Positions 1 through 9,395 of a DNA stretch of 64,000 nt are shown one piece after another. Location of the stretch: NCBI RefSeq assembly GCF_040869045.1, contig NC_090319.1:338624302-338688301 (forward strand), read 5' to 3'. The position numbers and the translations under genes are program-made. Source of the DNA: Eurosta solidaginis. Taxonomy: Eukaryota; Arthropoda; Insecta; Diptera; Tephritidae. The notes under the pieces were generated by a model that had not been told where the DNA came from, made no database searches, and saw only the letters and a list, made by a program, of their open reading frames with translations. Within the stretch, counting starts at the first letter, position 1. Every line of letters starts with the position of its first letter.

Positions 1-180
1 CCGCCCCCAAACCCCTAGTTCAATGAGGAGCTTGAGGTAGCCAGTGCCTCGCCTCCTAAATATGCGTATGATACATTGATATTTGTTACAGGTTTCCTCA
101 CGCGTATGCGAGGTTGAGAATTGGGTTGCGGAAGCTCGGAAGCTATAAAGCTTTGTATTGCGCTTACCAACCCCTTGAAT
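1..180 (-). repeat. degenerate copy of (CAA)n-tailed retroposon, cut by window edge
   Basis: Read on the minus strand, this stretch matches the head of the 326-bp repeat at 691-1016. The shared pieces are AAGGGGTTG, GCGCAATA, TATAGCTTC, CAACCCAATT and then a CTGGC-ACC-CAAG-CTCAT-GAACT block. It is diverged and leaves the window at base 1. The match was made by eye. Confidence 0.5.
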
Positions 181-184
181 CTCG

Positions 185-280
185 GATATATATCCGGCAA
201 GTTGATGGTCCTTTCGGTAAAAATCCCCAATACCTGCGGGAGTGTCTTTATCGTTAATACAACAACAGGCACTGCTTTAA
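185..280 (+). repeat. tail fragment of the same (CAA)n-tailed retroposon
   Basis: On the plus strand it carries TATCCGGCAA, a diverged CCCCAA-x-GGGAGTGT stem, TTATCG and ACAACAACA, which is the 3' end of the repeat at 691-1016. With the minus-strand head at 1-180 it forms a head-to-head broken pair. Between 281 and 678 I recognise nothing. Confidence 0.45.
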
Positions 281-690
281 AAATAAGACAACTATGTAGG
301 GGAAACTCCTGAGTTACCGGCTGGTAGAATCTAGTATAACAATTGGGCAATGTGATAACCAACCGTACTTTGGTTAAAGCCCATAAACTTCTTCTGATGC
401 AAATCCCGATATGACTTATTAATTACAGCGGGAAAGTCCAAAAGTACTAGTCTCGAAGCGTGTTGATCTTTATTCAAAAATTGAGCAATGTAGCAAGGGC
501 GACTAGTTCGAATACGCCCTTTAAAAAGTGAACTGTTGAAAAACGATCTATATCTAGTATAAGAAAAACAGCCTAGCATCCCCAAGACAACCAGGCTCTG
601 TATAGGAATTACTCAGGTTTTATTTATTAATTTTCCACATTCCAAGTTCATGACTGATTGCACAAACTATAAAGCCCGAGTGCTAAAATA

Positions 691-1016
691 TAATAAGGGA
701 TTCAAGGGGTTGTGTAGCGCAATATATAGCTTCTCCAACCCAATTGTCAACCTCACCTTCGAGCGGCGAATCCCGTTTCACTAACAGACGAGGCTCTGGC
801 GACCCCAAGCCCCTCATGGAACTTGGGGGTGGGGAGGGAGGGATGGCCTGAAGGTTTAATGTGGCCATATAAATCGTTCCCGAGATGGTCGGGCCAGCAC
901 CTTAATGGTGCTGTGTTACCGGAGCGTATCGGATCTGTATCCGACAAAGGACCATCACATCGATAACACTCCCCAAAGCCTTCGGGGAGTAACCTAATCA
1001 CTACAACAACAACAAC
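691..1016 (+). mobile_element. 326-bp retroposon with (CAA)n tail and 12-bp target-site duplication
   Basis: The insertion is bracketed by AGTGCTAAAATA at 679-690 and again at 1017-1028. It ends in a CTACAACAACAACAACA tail, as expected of a target-primed retroposon. A second copy at 20438-20641 shares the 3' end but is 5'-truncated, and a weaker fragment lies near 32395-32520. No Pol III box was confidently seen, so it may be a SINE or the 3' end of a LINE. The apparent ORFs across it are not thought to be genes. Confidence 0.8.
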
Positions 1017-1317
1017 AGTGCTAAAATAACAACAAAGATACGTCGTCAAGGATAGTGATTTATAGATATCACTTCTCAATTTTAATCTATCACTAATAAT
1101 ATTCTAATTCCCTCACGCGTAATCCACTTTGAGGATTCGTTAAAATCCTTGTACGTAACCATACTAGATTCAGAGTTCGTATATTTTTTGACGCCAAAAC
1201 TGTCACGCTGTCAGCGTTCTCAACAAAATAGGACAATTTTTAATTAAACTCAGCCTGCGATATACAATAGGAGTATATAAAATTAAATATTAATAAATGT
1301 ATGTCTAGAAAATGTAC

Positions 1318-2504
1318 CTTTAAATTCTTTCAGCATTTTACCAGATTTTAAACCATGTAATCGTATACTATAATCAAAGGATGCGCTTAGTACTTGACTA
1401 TTATCACGTGAGAATTGTAAACAGGTTATGCCTTTTGTATGTGCTTTTTCAAATTTCCGCAAACATTGCCCCGTAATAATGCGCCACACTTTAATTTGTC
1501 CATCTTGAGCTCCAGATGCTATCATTTCCGAATCTCGTGAAAACGATAATGCTAATACCGCTTGTTCCATCATCATAAATTGGTCCTGAGCCTGATATTT
1601 CAAATCTTTACGTATTTTGCCAGTCGTGAAATTCCAAACCTCGAGAAAGCCATCAACACTCCCTGTTATTAAATATTGACCATCTGGCGAAAATTGAGCA
1701 CATTCAACATGAGACTTTTGTCCAAATTTAATTTGTCGAAAAAGTTGTGTAGTAAACATTTCTTCTTCTTGGTCTTTCATTGCTGCTTTGCCTCGAAACA
1801 AATCGATTGTTGTACCAGGTGGTAATAGACCTTGATGTTGTTGCCATTTCAATGCTTGACCAAGCAATGCCAGCAGACGTGACGAAGGTACAACGTGCAC
1901 TTCGCCGCTCAGTTCTTGTGCAATGACGGCGCGCCGTTTATCTTTACTGCTGCCTTCTGGGTATGCTTCTCTTGGATCGAAGTAAGCACGCTGCAACATA
2001 TTTTCTGTAAAATAGAATGTTGTTAATGTATGTTACAAAGGGTATGACGGGTATGACAATACAAACCTAAATGTATATAACGTTCGGGTTCATGCTGTTT
2101 GAGCATAATCATAGGATCAGTTTGCCGTAGCAAGGATCTTGCCGCACCCAATTCGCGCAATTCAATTAGCTCGAGTACAATTTGTTCGTACAGATTAAGT
2201 AGTTTCTTGTCGGGTAATTTTAATGACTGCGTTACTTTCAACACGGTATCCCAATGACCGTTCACTATATCTTGCACAAAGCCATCCACACTGTCAACCG
2301 TGTTCAATGATACGCCAGTTTCTTCTTGTAGGGCTTGTAAGGTCTTAAATAAATTTGATTCTTTCAAATATTGCTGTATTAGCCGAATAACACTGGAAAT
2401 AAACAACATACAATACTTGAGAACATGGTCAACCTTCCAAGGAGCTGGCGAAATCTTCTTTATATTTTTAATACTTACTCAGCAGATTCAATCTCAATAG
2501 ACAT
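1318..2504 (-). CDS. Smu1: Smu1, WD40-repeat spliceosome factor (5' part, three exons)
   Basis: This is the minus-strand 5' part of SMU1, a nuclear splicing factor that works with RED/IK in the spliceosomal B complex (family knowledge). Exons are 2504-2479, 2392-2067 and 2004-1318, joined by introns of 86 and 62 nt with GT-AG ends; the first donor is GTAAGT and the third exon ends at a GTACAT donor. The product starts MSIEIESAD and gives about 346 residues of the roughly 510 usual for the family. Seen in order: a LisH/CTLH N-terminal region (residues about 6-95, including [18 protein letters not shown]), a linker with [20 protein letters not shown], then WD repeats beginning around [16 protein letters not shown]. 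The remaining WD repeats lie left of base 1. The frame is intact. A small ORF ends 89 nt upstream of its start codon. Confidence 0.96.
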
Positions 2505-2593
2505 GTTGATTATTTAACAAATATATCCGCAGCAATATTCTATACTTTTAATACAATATTTTATTTTTAATCGTGTTTCTTAACCACAAAATG

Positions 2594-2767
2594 TCAACAA
2601 AACATTAAAGGCGTTCTTTGACGATGCAGATACTTACCGCTACCGCCCGGATAACCCCGTTTTTGGTACTCCCGATCTTGGGCTAATCCCAGATAATCTA
2701 CTTTGCGGTCGGATTTGATGCAATCAATTCTTATATTACAGTAATCTTTTAGTATGAAGTACCACAT
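2594..2767 (-). CDS. possible 57-codon small ORF upstream of Smu1
   Basis: An uninterrupted minus-strand ORF begins MWYFILKDYC, contains KVDYLGLAQDREYQKRG and ends TPLMFC before TGA. It is too short for a routine ORF cutoff. The 3' half is GC-richer than its surroundings and has a protein-like composition. A GTAAGT sits at 2637-2632, so it might instead be a first exon ending at 2638. That exon would not keep frame with Smu1 exon 2 (phase mismatch), so it is not an alternative Smu1 start. The stop is 89 nt before the Smu1 ATG and both are on the same strand, so it may be a separate short gene or a uORF in a dicistronic mRNA. I do not recognise the protein. Between 2768 and 3058 I see nothing. 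Confidence 0.38.
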   Translation of the reverse strand: MWYFILKDYCNIRIDCIKSDRKVDYLGLAQDREYQKRGYPGGSGKYLHRQRTPLMFC

Positions 2768-3059
2768 TTACGACCAAATAATATTAATTTGAGATATTAA
2801 ATCTAAAAATTGTAATGTATATAAGAATTGTAGAGAAAATGTTAGTGCTGCATTTCACCCATTATTGTGCATTAACGAGGAGTAAAGGAACAGACCTATA
2901 ACATATGTTCAGTGCTGCCACGAGTTTGAAAAAATGAAAACAGCGCTAGACACAATTAAAACAACAGCTACGTTACAACTTTAACTACAATAAAAGAAAA
3001 ACATTCAATAGTTCTTCCCACAGCAGCTGATTCTACCCGGCACCCCGGACGTCATTAGC

Positions 3060-3590
3060 TGTGTTTTTAAACGGTTTTATTTAGCTTGACTTGACAGGCT
3101 GCACGGCCGTTGTGAACGAATTTTGTAGTTGAAATTTAAGCAACTTCCCGATAAGCTACAAGCTTGAAACTTGGAATATAGTTCAGAACCCGATAACAAT
3201 GCAATAATAAGAAAAAAATCGCCCTTAGGTGGCGCAAGGATCGAGATATTCACAAACATCGTCTTTGTGTTCCGATTGGCTCATATTTGGAACACATAAT
3301 TCATACCAAAATAGAAAGCGACCTATGAAAAAAAATCGCCGCTAGGTAGCGCAAGGATCAAGATGGTCACAAAAATCGTATTTGTGGTCTGATTTGGCTC
3401 AAATATGGAACAATTAATACATACAAGAATAGAAAGCGACCTATAAAAAAAGCGCCACTAGGTGGCACAAAGATCAAGATATTCAAAAAAATCTTATTTC
3501 TGATCTCATTTGGTCCATATTTGGAACACATAATACATACATCAATAGAAAGCGACTTGTGATGTCCGATTTGACTCTTATTTGGAACAA
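3060..3590 (+). repeat. Helentron-like block with 116-bp tandem repeats
   Basis: The block opens with TTTTTAAACGGTTTTATTTA and a CTTGACTTGACAGGCTGCAC segment. About 3.3 tandem units of 116-117 bp follow (GGTGGCGCAAGGATC, then ATTTGTGGTC, GGAACACATAATACATAC, GAAAGCGACCTAT). A second copy lies at 9053-9395. Tandem repeats beside a PIF1-type helicase fragment suggest a Helentron (Helitron2) derivative; that assignment is inference. Confidence 0.6.
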
Positions 3591-3594
3591 ATAT

Positions 3595-3825
3595 TACATA
3601 CAGTCCGGTAGAAATGAGTTGGAGGAGGGACAAGCATATGTGGCGCATAGTCGAGTAAAGTCTTTGGAAGGATTATGTATTGAGGACTTAGATTGTATGA
3701 AATTGTCAGGAAAGAGTCCTCGTAATAATGAGTCACTAAATGAACTAAATAGAATGAGAAATAATCGGCAATTAAATAAAGACTTAAAACTTGAAAATAA
3801 AAGAAATAAAAACATTTTGAGTTAA
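3595..3825 (+). pseudogene. C-terminal fragment of a PIF1-type helicase (Helitron-like)
   Basis: The fragment encodes an isolated helicase C-terminus containing GQAYVAHSRVKSLEGL. This corresponds to the AYVALSRV motif conserved at the end of PIF1 and Helitron helicases, here with His for Leu. A charged tail follows, ending KRNKNILS at TAA 3823-3825. The ATP-binding motifs are absent and the sequence upstream is tandem repeat, so this is a relic. Its stop codon lies inside the outer arm of the palindromic element that follows. Confidence 0.65.
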
Positions 3826-4144
3826 ACGGTTTTATTGAAAACAATACTTACATGAATTAATAATAATACTAAAAGCTAGAAAATAATTAGATAGGTCCTA
3901 GGTACTAGTCATCACACTCCTCATCAATCTAGGGCGTTGATCAGACAATTAAATAAAAGCGTTGGACGCGTAAAATTTCTATTGAAAGTCATAAGTAAGA
4001 CCAACTGAACCTTAATCAGGTTATGCTTGGCCATGTACCATGTGCTCGGCCTCACATGCTTAGAAATTTCACACGCCCAACGCTTTTATTTAATTGTCTG
4101 ATCAAAGCCCTAGATTGATGAGGAGTGTGATGACTAGTACCTAG
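3815..4144. repeat. palindromic foldback element, left part
   Basis: An outer arm begins at GTTAAACGG (3821), and an inner pair of about 82-bp arms lies at 3898-3980 and 4063-4144 (CTAGGTACTAGTCATCACAC and its complement). The complement of the outer arm lies at 8698-8794, beyond the later hAT and Tc1 insertions. Removing those gives one palindrome of about 430 bp with arms of about 160 bp. It could be a MITE, or two Helentron 3' ends joined tail to tail. Confidence 0.7.
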
Positions 4145-6172
4145 TAGAGGTTTACGCCGATCTCTTTATCGGCGGCGGCGGCGTAGGCTCTATTATATAC
4201 CATCGGCGGCGTACGCCGGTGTTCTTACTTTAAAAGCTTGATTTTTCTATTTAAAAAAATAATATTTAGGAAAGGTTTTGTTTATATGTATTTAAGGAAA
4301 TCAACGTGTTGGACATTTCGGAAAGATCCGGGGTTTTTGCATCAAAATCTCGCAGACCGTTCAAACATTTTCAGGAGTAGCTCCTTGCAAAGGGATTGTC
4401 CCTCGATCGCTTGCTCCAGATAGGCTTCGAACCTAACCCCGGTCTTTGGAATTGGTACTGCTACGTCTGCTGAAAAGTAATAGAGATACATAAAATAGTC
4501 ACACTTTTGCTGTATATCTCGTGCAAAGCATAGTTTCACCTAGGGTTAACTCCTAATAATCGTCGCGACTTAGGGTTGCTATTAATGGTCTATTAATACT
4601 CATGACTCTCGTGGCACATGGCGCCTCCAGTTTTTTCGGCTGTTTTTAAGAGCTACAATTCCCGATGTGCGAACAGTAGGAATCCCTACCACCAGTCGCT
4701 ACCACGCCTCCTGAGCCTCACACCATGTGCCAATACAGAAGCTATAGGACTGCGACTTCGAACTCATACCTTCGTCGACGTCACTTTCCTAGAAGCTCTA
4801 GGTGTAGCTCCGAAGACTTTCCAACGGATGCTTTTGTCGCGCTATGCTGCTGCGCTACACAAGAGAAACACCTTGAAACATTAGGGAGTGACTATTCGGC
4901 CAAGGATGCCGCCCTCGAAATCATAAGCAGTCTAAGTGGATGTCATTGCGTCATGGGTGAAAATCGTATAATCCGCGGCGTATCTACATAATTAAAATTT
5001 TACAAGGACCCTGGATAAAATTTTTAAAATGTAGACCAAAGATTGCAGACGTTTGTGTTCACAACATTGATTTCAATAGTCTTCGTTAAATCAAATTTAG
5101 AATGAAAGTCGACGGATTTTAAGTTGAAAGTTGTTACCTACTGTTTTCCGGCCTTACGATATAGGAGCTCATTATGGATGACCACGTAGCTTCAGTTTTC
5201 AGACAAGTTCGACTGTCCACTACGTTAGGGTAGCATCACTCACGGTCATTAGTTCCACTGTCTTGGGAAAGCTTTTGCTTCACCACTTTGAGTGTTCTTG
5301 CGAAGGACAAAGCCTCACCTGGTAGATATATGTGCCTACGTATTCCCATTTGTAAAAGGAGCCGTAACGTGTAGGTGATATTTAAACTTGGTTGATAGGC
5401 TATAATCAATGTGATTCACTCCAAGGGACTAGTTTTGGATAGGGCCGTCAACTTTAGGAAATATCAAACCGGGAGGCTTGGGTGTTAAAGGATGAAGTGT
5501 GAAAATCAAAATTAACATTTCAGACGCTATTGTATAGTTTCGCAAATAAACAACAGATGTTTGAATGCAAGACTTAGTGATTTTTCAAAACGTTCTCATA
5601 AGTACATATATCCTCATCTTAAGTATGAGGTAAGAATAATTTGAAAGGACTGTTTATGCCCCTAGAACCTACTAAAGGATTTTGCATCACTGATTTCGCT
5701 TATTCTTGAGGACAATTTAAAAACATGTTCGCCTTGGGTCATTTTATTTGAATTAATTGTTCGTTATTAATTTTTTCAAAAATGCAAAGTGAGCATATAA
5801 ATTTATTATATAACTTTTCTTTTAGTGTTTTGTTTTAATAACTTGCTGAATTGAGTGATGCAAAGTCCGTGTTAAGCTGACATCGAAAGCGCCTGTTATT
5901 TTAAATAACTTTTGAATAGTTACAAAGAGTTAAATTTCGCAATTAATTTCTTATAACTGGCAGCGATGCGCATCCGTTGATACCTTTTTCGACCGTATCC
6001 GACCAATTTTCGACATAAACAATAAATAGCCTAAACAGCCTTAAACTAGTAGAAAATATAGTAACGCGCCGGACGCCGCGCCGCCGCGACGATATTTTTG
6101 GCATTCGGCAGCGGCGTGCGAAAAACGACCAAAATCGGCGGCGGCGGCGTTTATCGGCGGCGTATATCTCTA
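4145..6172. mobile_element. non-autonomous hAT-like DNA transposon, 2.03 kb
   Basis: The left end is TAGAGGTTTACGCCG and the right end reads inward TAGAGATATACGCCGCC, both followed by GGCGGCGGCGG-rich DNA. The 8-bp duplication GTACCTAG is at 4137-4144 and at 8690-8697; the right copy was displaced by the later Tc1-like insertion. An 8-bp duplication with TAGAG termini fits hAT. I found no BED finger or dimerisation domain inside. The short ORFs at 4342-4539 (minus), 4618-4884 and 4725-4991 are unrecognised and look like chance. Confidence 0.72.
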
Positions 6173-6595
6173 CACCATTTCAAGTTGGATTTTAGAAAGG
6201 GTGAAGTGGAGTTTAGAAAGCGTCAATTGGATTTTGGAATAGTCAATTGGATTTTAGAAAGCGTCAATTGGATTTTAGAAAACGTTAGTTGGATTTTCGA
6301 AAGCGTCAAAAGGATTTTATAAAACGTAAATTGGATTTTAGAAAATTGGAAATTGTTCAGTTGGACTTTAGAAAGCGTCAATTGGATTTTAGAAAACATC
6401 AATTGGATTTTGGGAAGCGTCAATTGGATTTTAGAAAACGTAAACTGGATTTTAGAAAGCATCAATTGTATTTTAGAATAGTCAATTGGAAATTAGAAAG
6501 CGTCAATTGGATTTTAGAAAACGTAAATTGGTTTTCAGAAAGCGTAAATTGGATTTTAGAAAATTTTCACTTCACTTTAGAAATGAATCACTTGG
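6173..6595 (+). repeat. left long TIR of the Tc1-like element, 21-bp tandem repeats
   Basis: About 17 imperfect copies of a unit with core ATTGGATTTTAGAAAGCG follow the terminal CACCATTTCAAGTTGG. The unit length is a multiple of three, so the array is open in several frames; those ORFs are artefacts. Confidence 0.9.
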
Positions 6596-6732
6596 CAATA
6601 TACTTTTTTATAAGCGGTATTTATCAATGCAAAATTTTTTTTAAATGTAAAATAATTATTTTCAAGCGAAGATTGTATCGGTCTGTGCTAAATTCATACA
6701 TTTTGTTATCAAATTAAAAAAAAAATGAAAAA

Positions 6733-8004
6733 ATGCAAATGAAAGATGACTGTGGCATTTGTTTAAGCTGTATGCGTCGCGGCAGAGAGGTCAATACAGT
6801 TTCACCGTGTGGGCATTTCTTTCACACAACCTGTGTGATTGTAGAGGACCGAGGAGCGTGTCCTATGTGTCGCAGAGATATAACGGGTAACTATATAATA
6901 TTGATAATTTGCACAGCTTTCTTTATATGGACTCTGTGTACCTACTCAGGAATGAATGCGCGCAATAGAAGAGTGCACATGAGAACCTCATCGCATGACC
7001 GCGAGAGCATTGTTAACGTAGCTGCAAGGGGCGAAAATTGGGTGGCTCTGGCCCAGACTTTGGGTGTCGCTTACAAAACGGCATGGTCATGGGTGAACGC
7101 CGGTGAAAAGATATTCAAACCAAGAGGCGGAAATAGGCCGAAATTGCTCACGAATGATCAGGTTGACGTTATGTTGAGGTGGCTTGAGGATAAATGCAGC
7201 ACGACCCTAAAGCAAATTTGCGAGCGCATCCGAAGCGAATTCGGAGTAGTCCTCTCCCGGACCACGGTAGGAAACTACCTCGAGGGTAAGCTCTATAGTT
7301 TAAAAACAATTCACGTGCACCCTGTTACAATGAACAGTGCAGAGAACAAGGAGAAACGTGCTAGGTACGTTGGTAAACTAAATAATTACATTAGAGAGGG
7401 CAAGCAAATAGTTTGGATCGACGAGACGAACTTTAACTTGTTTTGCCGCCATACTAAAGGGCGGTCAAAGGTCGGCAGTCGTGCTGTGCAGCAGGTTCCT
7501 GCAGCCAGAGGGCCAAACGTCCACTTAATAGGAGCAATCGCAGCATCAGGGGTTGTGACTGTCGACAGACAACGGGGATCTTTTAATTCATCTGCCTGCG
7601 CTTTATGTGCACGCAATATGTTGGACTTGTGGGAGCAACAGGGAAACAGCCTTAGCGACTTGGTCGTTGTATGCGACAACGCGCCATGTCATGCAAGCAT
7701 AGGATCTGTCATAGAGGAGCATACGGGTGGAAGGTCCAGACTTCTACGCCTGGAACCATATAGCCCTATGCTAAACCCAATAGAAATTGTTTGGGCAAAA
7801 GTGAAGAGCTAGGTGAAAGGCCAAATGGAAGTTCCCATTTCAGTAGGCTCCGGGGTATGCGAGCAAAGGTTACAATACGTGGAAACGCTTATAGACGCCG
7901 CTAAGGCCACGATAACTGGAGGAGATTGCGCCAGGGCAGTGCAGCACAGCTCCATTTTCTACGCGGCTGCAATGGCAAAAGAAGACATGCCGGTTGGTGA
8001 ATGA
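6733..8004 (+). CDS. RING finger plus Tc1/IS630-type DDE transposase, one in-frame stop
   Basis: The ORF starts at ATG 6733 and runs 359 codons to TAG 7810-7812, then stays open in frame to TGA 8002-8004. Residues 7-46 form a RING-H2-like finger (C7, C10, C26, H28, H31, C34, C43, C46). A hydrophobic stretch follows at about residues 53-72, then a paired helix-turn-helix region containing TLGVAYKTAWSWV. The DDE catalytic domain has D230 in WIDETNF, D315 in VVCDNAPCH and E351 in YSPMLNPIEIVW, with 35 residues between the last two. This is the cut-and-paste transposase fold that uses TA targets. The TAG probably replaces a sense codon, since the family continues past this point. A canonical 63-nt intron (6887-6949, GTAACT to CTACTCAG) would exactly remove the hydrophobic stretch in frame. 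A RING finger on a Tc1-type transposase is unusual. Confidence 0.9.
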
Positions 8005-8249
8005 ACCTTTATTTTTCTTTGTTACATGAGCTGTTTGTATGCTTTTTCTTATAACTCCTACTTACTTAACATAATAGTATTAACCGCCTCTTTTAACTCG
8101 TTCTTATACTTATTTAACCTATTCATATTCACATTTTAAATGTATGTACATATACATATATATTTATACTGCTATTCCTTGTTAATTATCATCTTGTTGC
8201 TATTGTATGTATATGTAGCGTGTGAATTAATAAAAAATTACTATTTCCC

Positions 8250-8687
8250 AAGTACAATTGACGCTTTCTAAAATCCAATTTACACTTTCTGAAATCCAAT
8301 TTACGTTTTCTAAAATCCAATTGACGCTTTCTAACTTCCAATTGACTATTCTAAAGTACAATTGACGCTTTCTAAAATCCAGTTTACGTTTAGTAAAATC
8401 CAATTGACGCTTTCCGAAATCCATTGACGTTTTTTAAAATCCAACTGACGCTTTCTAAAGCCCAACTGAACAAAGTCCAACGGAAGAATTTCCAGTTTTC
8501 TAAAATCCAATTTACGTTTTATAAAATCCATTTGACGCTTTCTAATTTCCAACTGACTATTTTAAAATCCAATTGACGCTTTCTAAAATCCGATTGATAA
8601 TTCTAAAACTCAATTGACGATTTCTAAAGTCCAATTGACAATTCTAAAATCCAATTAACGCTCTCTAAAATCCAACTTGAAATGGTG
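8250..8687 (-). repeat. right long TIR of the Tc1-like element, 21-bp tandem repeats
   Basis: This is the mirror of 6173-6595. Units with core CGCTTTCTAAAATCCAAT are repeated and end in CCAACTTGAAATGGTG next to TA. Confidence 0.9.
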
Positions 8688-8689
8688 TA

Positions 8690-8794
8690 GTACCTAGGAC
8701 CTACCTAATTATTTTCTAGCTTTTATTTTCTAGCTTTTAGTATTATTATTACTTCATGTAAGTATTGTTTTCAATAAAACCGTTTAACTTAAAT
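8690..8794. repeat. right hAT target duplication and distal arm of the palindromic element
   Basis: GTACCTAG at 8690-8697 is the second copy of the hAT duplication. The rest is the complement of 3821-3905 (TAGGTCCTAGG, CTAAAAGCTAGAAAATAA, ACAATACTTACATGAA, GTTAAACGG), with one extra AAAAGCTAGAAAAT unit. Confidence 0.8.
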
Positions 8795-9052
8795 TTTTTT
8801 TTATTTATTTTATTTTAATGTTATCCTTCAATAAGCGCGGCTCCCAACTCGAAAAGACATACACTATAAGATATCAACGACTATCTCTTGCTGACCGAAA
8901 ATAAAAAAAGAATGTACAAAGTGCCAACAAAACATGCTATCAGGGAAGTCTTTATGAATCTGGATCTAGAACGCCACCACGAAATTTGTTCACGATATCT
9001 TGATCTTGCGGCATGTACCTACCAGCGTTAAATATTTGTTTCCTCTTTTTAA

Positions 9053-9395
9053 ACGGTTTTATTTAGGTTGACTTGACAGGCTGCACGGCCGTTTTGAGCG
9101 AATTTTGTAATTGAAATTTAAGTAACTTCCCGATAAGTTACAAGCTTGAAACTTGGAATATAGTTGAGAACCCGATGACAACGCAACAATAAGAAAAAAA
9201 CGCCGCTAGGTGGCGCAAGGATCGATATATTCACAAAAATCGTATTTGTGGTCTGATTTGGCTCATATTTGCAACAATGCACTTGGTGGCGCAAGGATCG
9301 AGATATTCACAAAAATTGTATTTGTGGTCCGATTTGGCTCATATTTGGAATACATAATACATACAAGAATAGAATGCGACCTATGAAAAAATCGC
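9053..9395 (+). repeat. second Helentron-like block with 116-bp repeats
   Basis: It opens with the same TTTTTAAACGGTTTTATTTA and TTGACTTGACAGGCTGCACG as 3060, and carries about two 116-bp units, the first internally deleted. No helicase fragment follows. Confidence 0.65.

Larger units (their letters stand above)
6173..8687 (+). mobile_element. Tc1-like element with RING-DDE protein and tandem-repeat TIRs
   Basis: Flanking TA dinucleotides at 6171-6172 and 8688-8689 are the target duplication. The ends are CACCATTTCAAGTTGG and its exact complement. The inverted repeats are more than 400 bp long and consist of about 21-bp units, leaving a central gene at 6733-8004. It sits in the terminal TA of the hAT-like element, so it is the youngest of the nested insertions here. 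The ORF is nearly intact, which supports recent activity. Confidence 0.88.

Noticed and set aside
753..1079. 108-codon minus-strand ORF with a Val run
   Set aside because: It lies across the retroposon at 691-1016; the Val run is its CAA tail read backwards.
6173..6595. Regular short repeats resembling a CRISPR array
   Set aside because: Units are contiguous without spacers, the genome is eukaryotic, and a mirrored copy forms transposon ends.
6223..6717. Long ORFs on both strands rich in DFRKRQL or SKIQLTL repeats
   Set aside because: They are translations of the 21-bp TIR array; the unit is seven codons and therefore open in several frames.
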